From: Vitellaria paradoxa
Taxonomy: Eukaryota; Streptophyta; Magnoliopsida; Ericales; Sapotaceae
Direction of reading: 5' to 3'
Assembly (NCBI GenBank): GCA_019916065.1
Contig: CM034242.1
Span: forward strand, 11,352,879 to 11,416,878
DNA length: 64,000 nt
Within the stretch, counting starts at the first letter, position 1. Each line of letters starts with the position of its first letter. The position numbers and the translations under genes are program-made. Of this stretch, positions 21,372 through 34,432 are shown piece by piece. Below the pieces are notes generated by a model. That model was not told where the DNA came from. It was given only the letters and a program-made list of their open reading frames with translations, and did no database searches.

Positions 21372-24300
21372 GCGCGTACCTTTACCGAACAAAGCTTTTG
21401 GTGCAGTTCTCATTCTCAGCCGAGCTCACCTTTTACAGAGTATCCTTGGTGGAGTACTTGCAGTGGAGTTAGCCTTTGAACTACATTTAGTTGTTAATCA
21501 ACGTATAAAACCCATTAGTAAATTTCATTTCCATCTAGGTATAAATCTTAAGACACTTGTGCACACGAACTATAAGTGGCCAGATTCACAATGAGGTACA
21601 CAAGTAGCCCCACAAGGGCTCGACAGCCTCACATATACATCATATATATGTATCTAATTATTTTTGGGATTGTAACGCAATGATTACTGTGTACCACATA
21701 TAATATTATGAGATTGATATTAAAAAAATAAAAAAAAAATTCTAAATATTATTAAGTATCCAAGCGTAATGGCCGTAATGGTTTCGTGCACAGTTGAACT
21801 TCCAAACCCATTATCTGTGTTTATGTTTATCAATTTTGAGTTACTAAAAAAGGCCATTTGCCACGGCATCACAAAATGCTCTCAAACTATAATCAAAACT
21901 CCAGATTGCTTAGCATACCTATTTCTTAAAATGTCAAGTAAGAATTCCGAATTATTTAACATAGCCGAATCAATTATTTTTAAAATGTTCAAAACTATAT
22001 TTTTATGGAACAGGGTCACATAGAACCCTTGTCGCAAGTAAGATCCAATTCATACACGCCACAGGTATGGAAAGATATAAGCATATGATGAATACTTGAT
22101 CTTCATATACAATTAAATTAAAGAATTATTGTGTTTTTTGATATCATTGCTTGTGGGGCGGCCTAGGGGTGAGCCCAACAAGCCCCTGGGCTTGGGCAAC
22201 ATCCTGGGGTAATTCAAAAAAAATTTTGTACCGAGAAAAAAAAATTTTTTTATACTTGATTTGTATATTAGTACGAAAGGGCAAAATTTTTAAAATCAAA
22301 CTTGAGCAACCGAATTATCGAGATCTTGCTTATGCTTTGGCAATAGATATTATGTTGGGATAATGGACATAGTTTAATCTGTTATATCATGCATGATGAT
22401 AAGACCTAAGTTAGAGGCATTTTATCCATTGAGTGGAATGCCCCATTCTGGTTAGACCAATCAGTGAGTCAACTGTTCTTGTGTGGGTATTGTATACTCT
22501 TAGTGGAAGTTTATTAAGCCACAATGAGTGTGGCAAGCCTTCGATATGCCCATAAATCTACGATTCCTCAAAAATGGGGTAGATTAGAGATTTTAGGACA
22601 TGTTCAAGTTGATGGTAATGGATTGCATTGCAAACATTTAATCATAATTGATGTTATATCTATTTTGAGTTTTACTTGCAAATGTGGTTTACATCTTTAA
22701 TTCTTAGTTTCATGTTATGTCATATTTGACATTCAGTATTGATATTCTCACCCATATAAGTACTTAAGGGTTTAAATTTTTTTGTTTAGCAATTTGCACT
22801 TTTATTTTGTAAGTAGACTCCTAGAGTAGGTAACAATTGTCTGAAACTGAATCTTGTGAGTCATGCCCCAATAAATTGATTTGATTTTATTAAAATTACA
22901 TGTTAATTATTTCTTGATCCCATAAACTCATGTTGTTCATCCTTAGATTAAACCCAATAAGTGACCACACACTTTAACCCAATTCTAATAGAATGTGTTT
23001 GTGAATGAATAATAAAATCCAAAATATGTTTGGGTTATCCAAAAGAGGCCGGCATAAAATAGCTTAGGGTTTTAATCATTCTTACTCCAAACTCATTTGA
23101 TTATATAACAAAATACTTTAAATATCAATTTTAGATTATAATAGTGCACAAATAATATATATTAGTAAAAAATATTATACAAATACTATGTTCTATATTT
23201 ATAAAATTTGTATTGTTCTTATTTTTAAAGGAAAATATTTTAACTTTGAAAGCAATAGTGGGTTGGACTTACCTGCCCAATTAAGTAGACCAGCTGTTGG
23301 ATGGAGAATTAAGTTCAACCTGTCATTTAGCATGGGGATAGATATAGGAACAATTTTTTCTATTAGAATTGGGGTAAAATTAAACTAGAACTACGTTTTT
23401 ACCATCATTTAGAGCATGGTGATTGTTGAGTTATTACTTTAACCTACAATTATGTTCTTAACCTTTATACAATATCATTAATTTTATGCCTACTCACTGT
23501 AAATAAAAAAAAAAGATTCTATATTTTACTCTTTTTTTTTTTGGGTAAAAGTTTGAAATAAAATGACATGGTAATAACACTTATATAATAAAAAAATACT
23601 TTAATAAGTTTTTTTTGGGGGGGGATGATATAGTAAGATATCTTTTGCATCATTGTAATACTTCTTTTTGTAAAAAAAAAAAAAAAAAAAAAAAAAGATG
23701 AAAAGAAAAAAAAAAGAAAAAAGAAAACAAGGCAGTATAGTATTAAACAAAATGATCGGGGTTACATTTAATTTCTGTAATTTTCTTCAAATTAAAGTTT
23801 CATGAAGGCATTCAACGTCAAAAGTAAATGAGGTTGGTGTTATGCGAGTCATCTGTGAGGACCCATAAACAGGACTACCTAACTTGTATTAGACAACAAG
23901 GCATCTCATGAGCAGTGCTCTTGGAGGAAATTAATTAAAGCTTTGCCTTCTTCTCAAGTTTCACTCTTTTCACTCACCTTACAGTTGCTGTTCCGACTAT
24001 ACCAAAGTCATGGGTGGATGCAAACAAGGCCTAGTATATTTATTGATTTAAAAAAAATAACGCTAAAATTCTTTTTTTTTTTTTTAAGTGACACTTAAAT
24101 TTTATTGATTTTGTTATTTTTTTATTATAAATTATATTTTTTTATATTTTGTTTCTACTGTATTTCTATTTTTTCTCTTATTTTTATATAAATATAATTT
24201 TAATATCACTTATTATAAATTCTAGATCCGCTTGACCAAGGTCATCTCTAGCTATCCTTACATTTCCCGGTATCTAACCAGTGGGCCTTTCTTTGGTTCT

Positions 24301-24949
24301 ATTCTTTGCTTATAGCGATGACGTCTAAGAAATAACACAGGGATGATCAAATAATATGTATATTTAAAGGAGGATGACAAAATAAGAAACAAAATTTAGG
24401 AACAAACCAAGCAAATTATAGAGATTTTGAAGAGAAAATTTGTATAATAAAAAGTTTTAAAAAATTTAAAAAAAAATGAGAAGAATTGAAATCTATTTAT
24501 AGATTTTAGACACGGAAGAATCCTATCCACTTATATTAGAATATCATATATAATTTATAAAATATTAATATGTCACATTCCTATTTTAAGATATATATTT
24601 AGTTCCTTAAATAGATGGGACACTTCTACATTCTCCATCCAAACTGTATTAGTAAACATTATTTATATAAAAAATTTCATTTTGAAAACACAACAAAACC
24701 TGTTAAATTTATATTCATTTTCGACATACTAACCCAAAATTTCACAAACACTTAAATAAACTCAAACTTCTAATTTCTCTCTTATTAAACCTAGCATTAG
24801 TCTGATACTATTGAAACTCTAGATTTATTTACACAAACTTCAAACACTAACACATGGGTTGAACAGGAAAAACAGACTAGCCAAAGTTTCATCCGAGCAC
24901 TTGCAGCCACTTCTAAACTCAACCTGATATGTGTAAATTTAGGTGTAAG
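21372..24949. other. Intergenic DNA, no gene identified
   Basis: The region mixes moderate-complexity stretches (about 21400-23100, possibly retroelement-derived but without readable domains) with AT-rich sequence. An approximately 24-base poly-A run occurs at about 23671-23696, followed by A-rich sequence. Open frames of 66-84 codons at 21769, 22151 and 23188 have no recognisable content. 24310-24800 shares phrases (gagaaaatttgtataataaaaagtttt, atctatttatagattttag) with 29690-29790, so part of it is repetitive. Confidence 0.5.
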
Positions 24950-26530
24950 TGTCACACACTAAGTGAAGGTTTTAACCTTAAGATAACAAATAGTAAATAC
25001 ACATCAAGAATAATTCGCAGTAATTATCCAGACAATTATTCCATAATCAAATATTTATTAATTTAAATGTATCATAATCTAACAGTGATAAAAATATTTC
25101 AACACAAAATTCCTCGTCACTTTTCATTAGTCAATCATCATCATCATCATCACTAGGCCCCAACTGGCCATCGCATAGTATATTTGCATGATAAATGATA
25201 CAAATGATAATGTAATACACATTCGACCTCATCTGACCTATGAGTTGAGCACTTAATTATGAATAGTGACTTTAATTTAGCATGTCCCATTAGCCCTATT
25301 TGGTTTGGCCCCATTTAGCCTCATCATTGATCCCATCTAACCTAGCCCCATCTGTCCTCATTTTAGTCGCACTTCATATCTAGTACAATAATATAATAAT
25401 CCATAAATATTCAACAATTCACATCAAAATAATTAAATCATAACACCAACAAATAAATAGATAAATTTTGTTAATGTATATTTAATACATTTTACCTTTA
25501 AATTTAATATACTTACCTGGATAGCAAATATTCTGAGAAAATCAAACTATTGGGATAGTTGCTGCTGATTCTCTTCGGGTCATAAGTTTATAAATTATGC
25601 AGATCAGATATCAAACAGTTGAAATATAACCCAAATCAAGTAATAATATAAATTTAAGAAATAGAATCTAACTACTCCATTTTCTGCATACTTAATTTAT
25701 TTAAACTTTTATGTAATTGATTTTAAACTAACAAAATAAAATAATTTACCTCAGCAACTGGCCAAAATCTCTAAATTTTTCTCTCCCTCGCAAATTTTCC
25801 TTACTCTTTGTTCTTTCCTTCTCGCTATTTTTTTCTCCCTACGTTCTTCCTTATTATGTTTTTTTTTTTTTTTTTTTTTCTCGCTACTCTTCACTACACA
25901 CAGGTGAGTTACATATATATATATATATATATGTGTGCGTATACTTGGGGGAGGGGTTAAAGTCCCCTGACATACTCCCACCCCTTATTAATGTTCTCTT
26001 GACTTTTCATTTTTTTGTTTTTTTTTTTTTTACTTCTGTAAGTTATCCACCTTCACATACAGACACGCACGCACATATATATATATATATACACATATAT
26101 AATTGGGTCAAAGTCTTTTTTTTTGTCAGTTATTGGGTCAAAGTCTTTGGCCACCTTAGTTGACTTTTCATTTTCTTTTCTTTTTTTTTTTTTTTTTGAA
26201 CTTGGTAGTGGCCATGTGTCTTCCACCGTGTGTACACACATGTAAATGCATCCATATATATATACAAACATATAAATGCATCCACATATATATACACACA
26301 TATAATTACATCCACCTTACACTAACTCCAATTTAATTTGTTAACTAGTGCCGCCACTAACTTAAATTAATTTTTAATAGTTTGATTAAGTTATTAATTA
26401 AATTAGATTAAGACAAAATAAATTTCAAAATAATAGCAAATTAACACAATTAAAATTTCTAAGTATAAATTAAAAATTAATTTAATTATGCAACATAAAT
26501 ATAAATAAGAAGAAAATGTAGGATGTCACA
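24950..26530 (-). mobile_element. Possible solo LTR, minus strand (tentative)
   Basis: The block starts TGTCACACAC and ends ATGTCACA, the TG..CA form expected of an LTR. Read on the minus strand it would begin TGTGACAT and end TGTGTGACA. Inside are short phrases such as ggccccatttagcctcatc and a C/T-rich stretch with cttttttctccctacg that would be a purine-rich leader on the minus strand. Against the call, the flanking five bases (GTAAG and TAATA) do not match, so no target duplication supports the ends. It may be a fragment or a chance boundary. Confidence 0.3.
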
Positions 26531-26570
26531 TAATAGAAGTTTAATCGAATTCAAATTTCAAATTCTGTTA

Positions 26571-26975
26571 CTCTCTGTTTGGAATGGGGATTTGATAAGA
26601 TTTGATTTCAGAGAATTCTTGCCAATTTTTATGTTTGGAATTAAAATAAATTTTTATGAGTTGAATTCGATTTTTTTTCATAATTTAAATTTTTGAATTT
26701 GTCTATCATTTGAAATTCAATTCAAAATAATATAATTTGATGAGAATTCATTATTTTCTTAAACTGTCTAAGTAAGTGTACAAATGTATTTTCATATATC
26801 ATATTTTTAGTATTATTTCTTTTTATAATTAACATCCTCAAATTTAATATTTTTTTTAAAACAAATCAATCAATTTTTAAATTCAAAATGTGCTCCAAAT
26901 ACAAAATTTTATTTACCAAATCAAATCAATTCCAATTAAATCAATTCTAATGGATAAATGTTTCCAAACGGAGTG
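26571..26975. mobile_element. Tourist-like MITE with TTA target duplication, copy 1
   Basis: The ends ctctctgtttggaa and ttccaaacggagtg are inverted repeats, flanked by TTA at 26568-26570 and 26976-26978. The 405-bp body is AT-rich and contains gatttgataagatttgattt and aattcattattttctt. The copy at 34008-34429 is alignable along its whole length. TTA target and terminus place it with PIF/Harbinger-derived MITEs. No coding capacity. Confidence 0.85.
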
Positions 26976-26978
26976 TTA

Positions 26979-28379
26979 CTAAATTGAAGATAATTTGATT
27001 ACATTCCAATATCTTATAAGTAGAAGATAGTTTGATTGCATTCCAATATCAATAAATAAAATGAAAAGAAAATTAGAACATCGAAGAGTCCAAGAGTAGC
27101 ACATAGGAAAAAAATTAAACCTAAACCCTTTAATTGGTCTAAACCTCTTACTATCATCATTGTTATTATTATTATTATTAAAAAATAAAATAAATGCTAT
27201 ATCTTAAATCAAAATACCATTATGATTAAATAATTAATATATAAAATAAATAAAAATTCTTTGATTAATTAAAATATGAGAGAGTCCTATATATCCCACT
27301 TAAATTAGAATACTATAAATAATTATAATTATAAATTAAAATATATAAAAATTCTTTTATTAACTAGAATATGAGAGAATTTTATCCCAATAGATTAGAA
27401 CATCATAATAATTATAGATTAACTAATATGTATGAAAAGGTTTAGAACAATATATTATAATTAGATGTTACATATCATAAGCATAGCACCATTTAGGTGT
27501 CATGTGATACAGCAGCGTTTCCCAATGTTTACTATATATATACATGCTACTGGTTAAACTCCAGTGAAACACAGATTTACCATATTATATATTTATTTTA
27601 ACTAAATTTTATATTAATAATTACTTAAACATTTTTTTATTAAATTATATGAAAAAATAATTAAGGAGTTAAATAACAATTTAATTTATTAATAAATTGC
27701 ATGTTTAATTAATTTATTTTAACTAATTAAAATATCACGTGATAAATAAGTTATTATTATTATTTAATTATATTCATCGAAAACATAAATGACTTGCAAT
27801 ATCAAGTTAAATTAGATATGTAAAATAATAAAAATTTAAAAATTAATTAATTAGATTATTTTCATTTTCCTTTTTATTAATAAATTTTAATTTTAATTTT
27901 ATTTAATCTCAATTATCAAAGTAGAATAAGATAAGATGATGATAATACTTGAATTGAACTATAATTCTAAATTTATATAATAAAATAATTTAATTATTAT
28001 TAAAATAAAAAATATAAGAGTCATAAAATTACTTATAACTCTAGAAGTGTATGCCAACAAATAATAATTTATCCTTTATTTTATTTGATAAAATTATGTT
28101 TATATTAAAAAAACATCATGATAAATTATAATTAGAATAAATGATAAATCAGATAAAAATTCATAATAAATTTAAATAGATTTGGTTTAAGAATATGTAT
28201 ATTTAATGTGATAAAATTATTAATATAAATTTATATTTCTAAATATATAAAATTATATTTAATAAAATATATTTTAAAACAATGTGTTCTAGCTATCTAA
28301 AACGTATAATTAAAATTTAATAGATTAATTATTTTTTTACATTTTTTTGGTAATTAATTATTTTTTTACATTATTTTGT
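26979..28379. other. Extremely AT-rich intergenic DNA
   Basis: No gene. Phrases such as aatatgagagag.tcctat, catcataataattatag and tcatgtgatacagcagcg (about 27300-27545) recur in the repeat units further right (for example gcagcagtgctaccag near 33150), so this block probably belongs to the same repeat mosaic. Confidence 0.55.
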
Positions 28380-29265
28380 TGTTTAATAATAATAATAATA
28401 ATAATGTTTTAAATAAATTTTTTTTAAATATAGAAAAAATAAAAAAATAAGAAGTTATATGATAAATAAAAGTGTAGAATAAATAATATTTTGTTTATTA
28501 ATTATTATTATGTTTTAAATAAAAATTTTTTAAATATGAAAAGTAAAAATAAAAAACTATATGATAAATAGAAGTGTTAATTAAATAAAAATATCAAGTG
28601 ATATCCATAAATATTATAGTTTGAATAAAATTATGAATAAGTGGTAATTACATACTACTAATTCTTTTAGATTATATAATTGCAAATTAAGATAATTGTA
28701 ATTATAAATTTATTTTAATAAATTAAAATCTTTATTTAATAGGTTAATTGTTTTTGCATTATTTTGTTTAATAATGATGATAATATTTATTATTAAAACA
28801 TTTATTTAACAGAGTAAAAATTTTTTTGCATTATTTTGTTTAATAACAATAATAATATTTATTATGTTTTAAATAAGAATTTATTAAAATATAAAAAATA
28901 TAAATAAGAATATGCTTTAAATAAAAATAAAAATAAAAAATAAGAAGTTATATGATAGATGAAAATGTAGATTAAATAAAAATATTAAGTGATATTCATA
29001 AATATTCTAATTTGCATAAAATTAAAAATTGTAAATAAGTAGTATTTATGTAAAATATTAATTTCTTTATAAGATAATTAAGAAAACTATAATTATGTGT
29101 CAAGTGTCGTAACTATATACATGTCACAACTATAGAGTAAGTTAGGTTTTATGTGTTGTAAAATAGTTATAATTAGGTGTTATGTGTCACAACCATAGTG
29201 TAAATTATGTCCTATGTGTTACAGCTTTATTATCAGACTCTACTTTATATATACATACACTAATA
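28380..29265. repeat. AT-rich dispersed repeat, uninterrupted copy
   Basis: The order of landmarks is: aagaagttatatgata, aagtgatat.cataaatatt, taatttctttataagataat, ataattaggtgttatgtgtc, gactctactttatatata. The same order appears at about 30110-30743 plus 33016-33185, where it is split by an LTR. Within the unit, the segment 'gcattattttgtttaataa' occurs twice about 70 bp apart (about 28757 and 28829), so there is internal duplication. Non-coding. Probably a non-autonomous element, class unknown. Confidence 0.7.
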
Positions 29266-30109
29266 ATATGACATGTGCGATGTACGAATTTGTCATATTA
29301 TATAATTAAATTAAGTTTACTATCATATGTTAAAACAAGTCAAAATGTAAAAATATATTTAAAAATAATTTATACTATTATTTATACAAATTCAATCTAC
29401 TAGTGAATGTAAAATAAATTAAAATATTGATACCATCAATAACATCAATTCGATTAAATTTAAATTCTAATAAATATAAAGAAAAGAAAAAAAATCAAAA
29501 AGATTGGAGAATAATAATACTTACTTATATAATTAGACAATTTATAATTATTACATTTACTCTTTCTATCACAATGTATATATACATATATAATATATAT
29601 ACATATATATCAATTATATAAAAGTTTACAAAATATATATCAATTATACAAAAAAATTTTAAAAATTAAAATTTAAACATGTACCAAACAAATCATAAAC
29701 TCGAAAAGAAAACTATTGTAATAAAAAGTTTCCAAAAAATTTGAAAGAAAAGAAATTTTCGTATCTATTTATAGATTTTATCTACAAGAGAGTCCTATTT
29801 TGTTTAAGTTAGAATATTATTTTGAAATCCTATCTTTTTCCAATTAGAATATTATTTTGATCGAATTGAAAGTTTAAATCCAATAAAAGTTTGAGCGACA
29901 CTTCAATTGGATTGATTTATTTATATCTAATTTTATTTTTTAATTCCTGATATTATTTGATATTTTTTAATAAATAATATTACAATATAAATAATTTTAA
30001 TAAATAATATTATAATTTGATTTAAGATATATTACTTATTTTGTCTAATGATAAAAATAATAAAAGATATGTTACAGGTTAACAAATTAACATTTTAATT
30101 TAACAGGTT
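29266..30109. other. AT-rich spacer
   Basis: A 64-codon frame at 29427-29621 is an artefact of (TA)-rich sequence. The stretch 29690-29850 repeats phrases seen near 24400-24560 (tatttatagattttat.tac, agagtcctat), which suggests common repeat ancestry. No gene. Confidence 0.5.
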
Positions 30110-30743
30110 AATTATTCTTTTATATTATTTTATTTAATAATAATAATTAAATTTATTATTTTTAAATAGTAATTTATTAAATTATAAAAAATTAAAACGG
30201 AGAAGTTATATGATAAATAGAAGTATAGATTAAATAAAAATATCAAGTGATATACACGAACATTCTAATCTGAAATAAAATTATTAATAAGTGGTAAATT
30301 TGGACAATACTAATTTCATTTAGATTATAGAATTATAAATTAAGATAAATATAATTACAAATTTATGTTAATACATTAAAATCTTTATTTAATAGGCTAT
30401 TTTTTGTTGCATTATTTAGTTTAATATTAATAATACTAATATATTATAATATATTATTATTATTATTAATATTATTAAAACCTTTATTTAAGGGTAATAT
30501 TTTTTTGCATTATTTTGTTTAATAACAATAATAATATTTATTATGTTTTGAATAATAATTTATTAAAATAATAAAAAAGAATATGTTTTAAATAAAAATA
30601 AAATAAAAAATAAGAAGTTATATAATAAATAGAAGTGTAATTAAATAAATATATGAAGTGATATCCATAAAATTCTAGTTTGAATAAAATTAGAAATTGT
30701 AAATAAATAATAATTATGTAAATTTTTAATTTCTTTATAAGAT
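30110..30743. repeat. AT-rich dispersed repeat, left part of interrupted copy
   Basis: Homologous to 28380-29080 (shared gcattattttgtttaata, aataacaataataatattta, aataagaagttatat, taatttctttataagat). It breaks off at 30743 exactly where the solo LTR begins and resumes at 33016. Confidence 0.75.
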
Positions 30744-30864
30744 TGTGATGACTCAGAATTTTAATGTTTTGATTAATTGTTAATTAATATTTAATTTGGT
30801 AAAAATAAAGTTTTTATTGATTTAAATTTTTGGAAACATAAATTAAATTCAATTTTTATTGTAG

Positions 30865-31090
30865 ATGCATGAAATTAGAAGTCTAGTCTAATTTGAATTC
30901 TAATTCTTTCTCCATCAGGATTCTACCAACTAATAGCGAGTACATGGAATTGGAAGTCTAGTTTGATTTGAATTCTAATCATTTTTCCATTAGGATTCTA
31001 CCAACTAATAGCCAGTACATGGAGTTGGAAGTCTAGTTTAATTTGAATTCTAATCTTTTTTTCATTAGGATTCTATCAACTAATAGCTAG
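30865..31090 (+). repeat. Three tandem 75-bp units inside the solo LTR
   Basis: gtctagt starts at 30881, 30956 and 31031, exactly 75 bp apart. Each unit has aatttgaattctaat, ccat.aggattcta and caactaatagc. Divergence between units is low. Such arrays upstream of the presumed promoter are frequent in LTR U3 regions and may hold repeated factor-binding sites; that function is inference. Confidence 0.9.
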
Positions 31091-32298
31091 TCTAGATATA
31101 CGTGTATTTATATATAACATGCGCTCTTCGGCAGTCAAGGTAAAAGGTTAAAAAGAGAGAGAGAGAAAGAGAGAAGAAAAGATAAGAGGTAGTGGCGGCA
31201 GAGGAGAAAAAAAAATCTAATGTGAATGCTGTGGAGATTACCAGCTTCTTGATGGCCGCGGTGATCTTAGTCTGATCTGCTGATTGAGTTTTAGATTTCG
31301 TTACAACTTGGATGTTCTTTCTACAGATTTAATTTGAGGTAAGGGGTGGAACTTTTAAAAGTAATGCATATATATATGTATAAATATATATTTATTTTCT
31401 GGGCGAATGACCTGTGAGTCTGTATTGTAATTAACAATACATATATGTGTATTAATTGATTAGTCCTCATACTAGATTCGGTGATATGAATATAATGATA
31501 TATATATATATATATATATATATGTAAATATATATTAGACTCATCAGATTTTTATTATTGTGAACATATGATTGATTAGATTTTTTTTTACTTTAAACTC
31601 ATGACGTGATTGATTGGAATACGAGGTTCACTTGTTATTTATTTACTTATTTATTTATTTATATTTTTTTAGTTGGTAAACGTGAATTGTATTGAGTTCC
31701 CAAATTTGCTTGGCTACTAGAAGACATAAATTTCTATTATATATATTTGAAATCTTCCACGATTGTATGGTATACATATTATTACTTTATATACATATAT
31801 AGGTTAAAGGTGTGGAAATTAGGTGTCCCGCAAAGCCATTAAATGAATAAAACAAAGAAACTTTGACTTTTGTCCTTATACGATAGTTTATCTTTTTGTG
31901 AATTTTGTCTTTACATGTTAGTTTGTTCTGAAAGCTTTTGCATTAATTGTAAGAAACATATTTGGTAATTTGTTGTGCTGCGATTCTTCGGTAATTATGG
32001 TTATTATTATTTACGTGTTGAGGTTTACGGATTATTTAAAATATTATGATGAATTCATAAGGATTTAATAAATAATGAATTTAAAAAAAAAAAAGAATTT
32101 ATTTGATGTTTGTTTAAAATGAAAGTGGATGCGTTTTGTTTGGATTTAGGGTACTGAAAATATCGAGTATACGTACCCAAGGGTCGAAAGTCCCGAAACC
32201 CGCGCGGGGTTGGTTATCGATTCCAGTAGGCTAGTAACCTACGAACGAGCAGATGCCTAAGGGTGGCATATCATATTCCTAAGATTTCGGTCTAGGAA

Positions 32299-32412
32299 GC
32301 AGACACCGAAGGATGGTGTATATTGGTTGGGTCTTGTTTCTACGAGACAACCAAGCAGACATCGAAGTATGATGTATATTGGTTGGGTCCTGTTTCTATG
32401 GGACAACCAAGC
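32299..32412 (+). repeat. Tandem 56-bp duplication inside the solo LTR
   Basis: gcagaca.cgaag.atg.tgtatattggttggg begins at 32299 and again at 32355. Each unit ends with gggtc.tgtttcta..ggacaacca (or gagacaacca). A shorter related phrase (gcagatgcctaagggtggca) precedes it at about 32250. Confidence 0.85.
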
Positions 32413-33015
32413 AGCAGTACCTAGAAATCAATTTGTTTTCTTTGATGTGTTATGTGGTGCTACAAGGTAATTAATGGTAATGAAAAGATAAATTGATAAA
32501 TAAATTAAAGTACTTGTTTGAAATTGCTACTTGTGCATAAATATTTCACTTAGTAGCATGCTAGGGCATACTGCATTTATATTATTATTATTATTAGGGT
32601 TCCGAGCACACGTGGTATTAGTGCTAAACCCCTTACAGCTTGTGATGCAGGTAATGAATTTGAGTCACGTGCTGGACCTTCTGAGCATAGGAATTAGAGT
32701 TTTATTTATTATTTTTATGTAATGACTCTAAGAAATTATTTTTAATGGATTTTAATAAGCCTCTGTTTGTGAGGTTATTATTAATTATTTTATTTAGCTT
32801 TGGAAGAATATTTGGACTTAGCTTTTGGAGCTTATTGCCTAGTTGATTTTGACTAAAGCATTTATTTAAATTTAAAGTATAGTTTTATTTATTTTTACAT
32901 TAATTGCTCCACAGTGTTTGTTTATGGCTCTGATGTGGGACAGGGAATGTTATTAAATGGTGTAATGTGCGTTCTTTGGTTCACGTACTGGGATTGTGAA
33001 ATTCAGGGCGTGACA

Positions 33016-33168
33016 AAGATAATTAAGATAAATATAATTAGGTATTATATATCACAACTATACATGTGTCAAAACCATAGTGTAAGTTAGGTGTAGTTAT
33101 AATTAGGTGTTATGTGTCATAATAATATAAGTTAGTTCTTATATAACGCAGCAGTGCTACCAGGCTCT

Positions 33169-33227
<59 letters not shown>

Positions 33228-33400
33228 CACGTGTTAGAATCATAGTACAAATTAAGTCATACGTGACGTAAGATAGATATAATTAGGTGCAACGTTTCGC
33301 AGGCATAATGCAAGTTAGGTCTTACGTGACGCAACGGCGTTACCAAACTCACTTTATATATATATATATATATATATGATATATTTAATATGATATGATA
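33016..33400. repeat. Right part of the interrupted AT-rich repeat, with (TA)n tracts
   Basis: The sequence resumes the repeat cut by the LTR (aattaagataaatataattag, then gtgttatgtgtcataa, ggctctactttatatata). A pure (TA)n tract runs at about 33171-33226 and another at about 33355-33377. Between them, 33230-33354 is a further partial copy (agtcatacgtgacg, cttacgtgacgcaacggcg) of the same unit. Confidence 0.75.
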
Positions 33401-34007
33401 TGATATATAATGATGAATTATGGTTATTATAAATTAGAATTTAATAAGAATTCTACTCTATTAGTAAATATTGCTCCAAAATTTAATTCGAATTAATACT
33501 ATTTTTAATCTGTATCAATTTCCGAGCTTCTCTATTCTTTTCCTTTTTAAGTTCCAATATTAATTTTAATATTAATTCACACTAATTCAATATTACAAGA
33601 TAATATCACACAAAAAAATTAAAAAAAATTATCTTAAAATACCGCACGTCCACAACACATCCTAACTTTTAAATATTATCTCAAAATTTCTTAAGTTAAT
33701 TGACCATCACATTAAATAAGTAATAAGAAAATACTCATAACAAAAATAGATATTGAGAATAGTGAAAAAAGTCAATATTTCAACCCAATCTCTATTTAAG
33801 AAAATATTTACTACATTTCTATCTGTATAAGAGTCAAAATTTCTCAAATTGATTGACCATCACATTAAATAAGTAATAATAAAATATTCATAAAAACAAA
33901 CATAGATACAGAGAATAGTGACCAAAGTCAATATTTTAACCTAGTCTCTATTTTAGAAAAACTTAACTACATTTCTAAAAGTAAAGAGTCACACACAACC
34001 TCTTTTA

Positions 34008-34429
34008 TACTTCGTTTGAAATGATAGGTTTGATTTCATTTGATAAAAATTTTTATTAATTTTTATGTTTGAAATTAAAAATAAATTTTATAAGTTAGAT
34101 TTTATTTCGTTTCATAATTTAAATTTTGAAATTTCTATGTAATTTGAAATCTAATTCAAAATAATAAAATTTGATGAAAATTCATTATTTTCTTTAATTA
34201 TTTAAGTAAATGAATAAATTTATCGTCTTATATCATATTTTTCTACTTCCACTTAATATAGTAAAATATGGTATTTCTCTTTAACCAAATTAATTCAATT
34301 CTTAAATTTAAATTTTGTTATGAATACAAAATTTTATTTAACAAATTAAATTAAATCAAACCAAACCAAATCAATTTTTTATTTTAAAATTAAATTAATT
34401 CTAAGAGAATAATTTTTTCAAGCAAAGTG
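34008..34429. mobile_element. Tourist-like MITE with TTA target duplication, copy 2
   Basis: The ends tacttcgtttgaa and ttcaagcaaagtg are imperfect inverted repeats flanked by TTA at 34005-34007 and 34430-34432. It aligns with 26571-26975 in order and spacing (ttaatttttatgtttg, aattcattattttctt, tacaaaattttattta). It is more diverged at the termini than copy 1. Confidence 0.8.
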
Positions 34430-34432
34430 TTA

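Larger units (their letters stand above)
30744..33015 (+). mobile_element. Solo LTR with 5-bp target duplication
   Basis: The element begins TGTGATGACTC and ends CAGGGCGTGACA, the TG..CA termini of an LTR. It is flanked by the direct repeat AAGAT at 30739-30743 and 33016-33020. A related empty site occurs at about 29075 (tttctttataagataattaag), where the same host sequence is continuous with one AAGAT. No internal retroviral-type genes are present, so this is a solo LTR left by recombination. Length is 2272 bp, long for an LTR. Features inside: three 75-bp tandem copies (30865-31090), a TATA-like region (about 31108-31118) followed by a purine-rich leader (31155-31190), a (TA)n tract (31499-31523) and a 56-bp duplication (32299-32410). 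A Ty3/gypsy origin is plausible but not shown. Confidence 0.85.
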
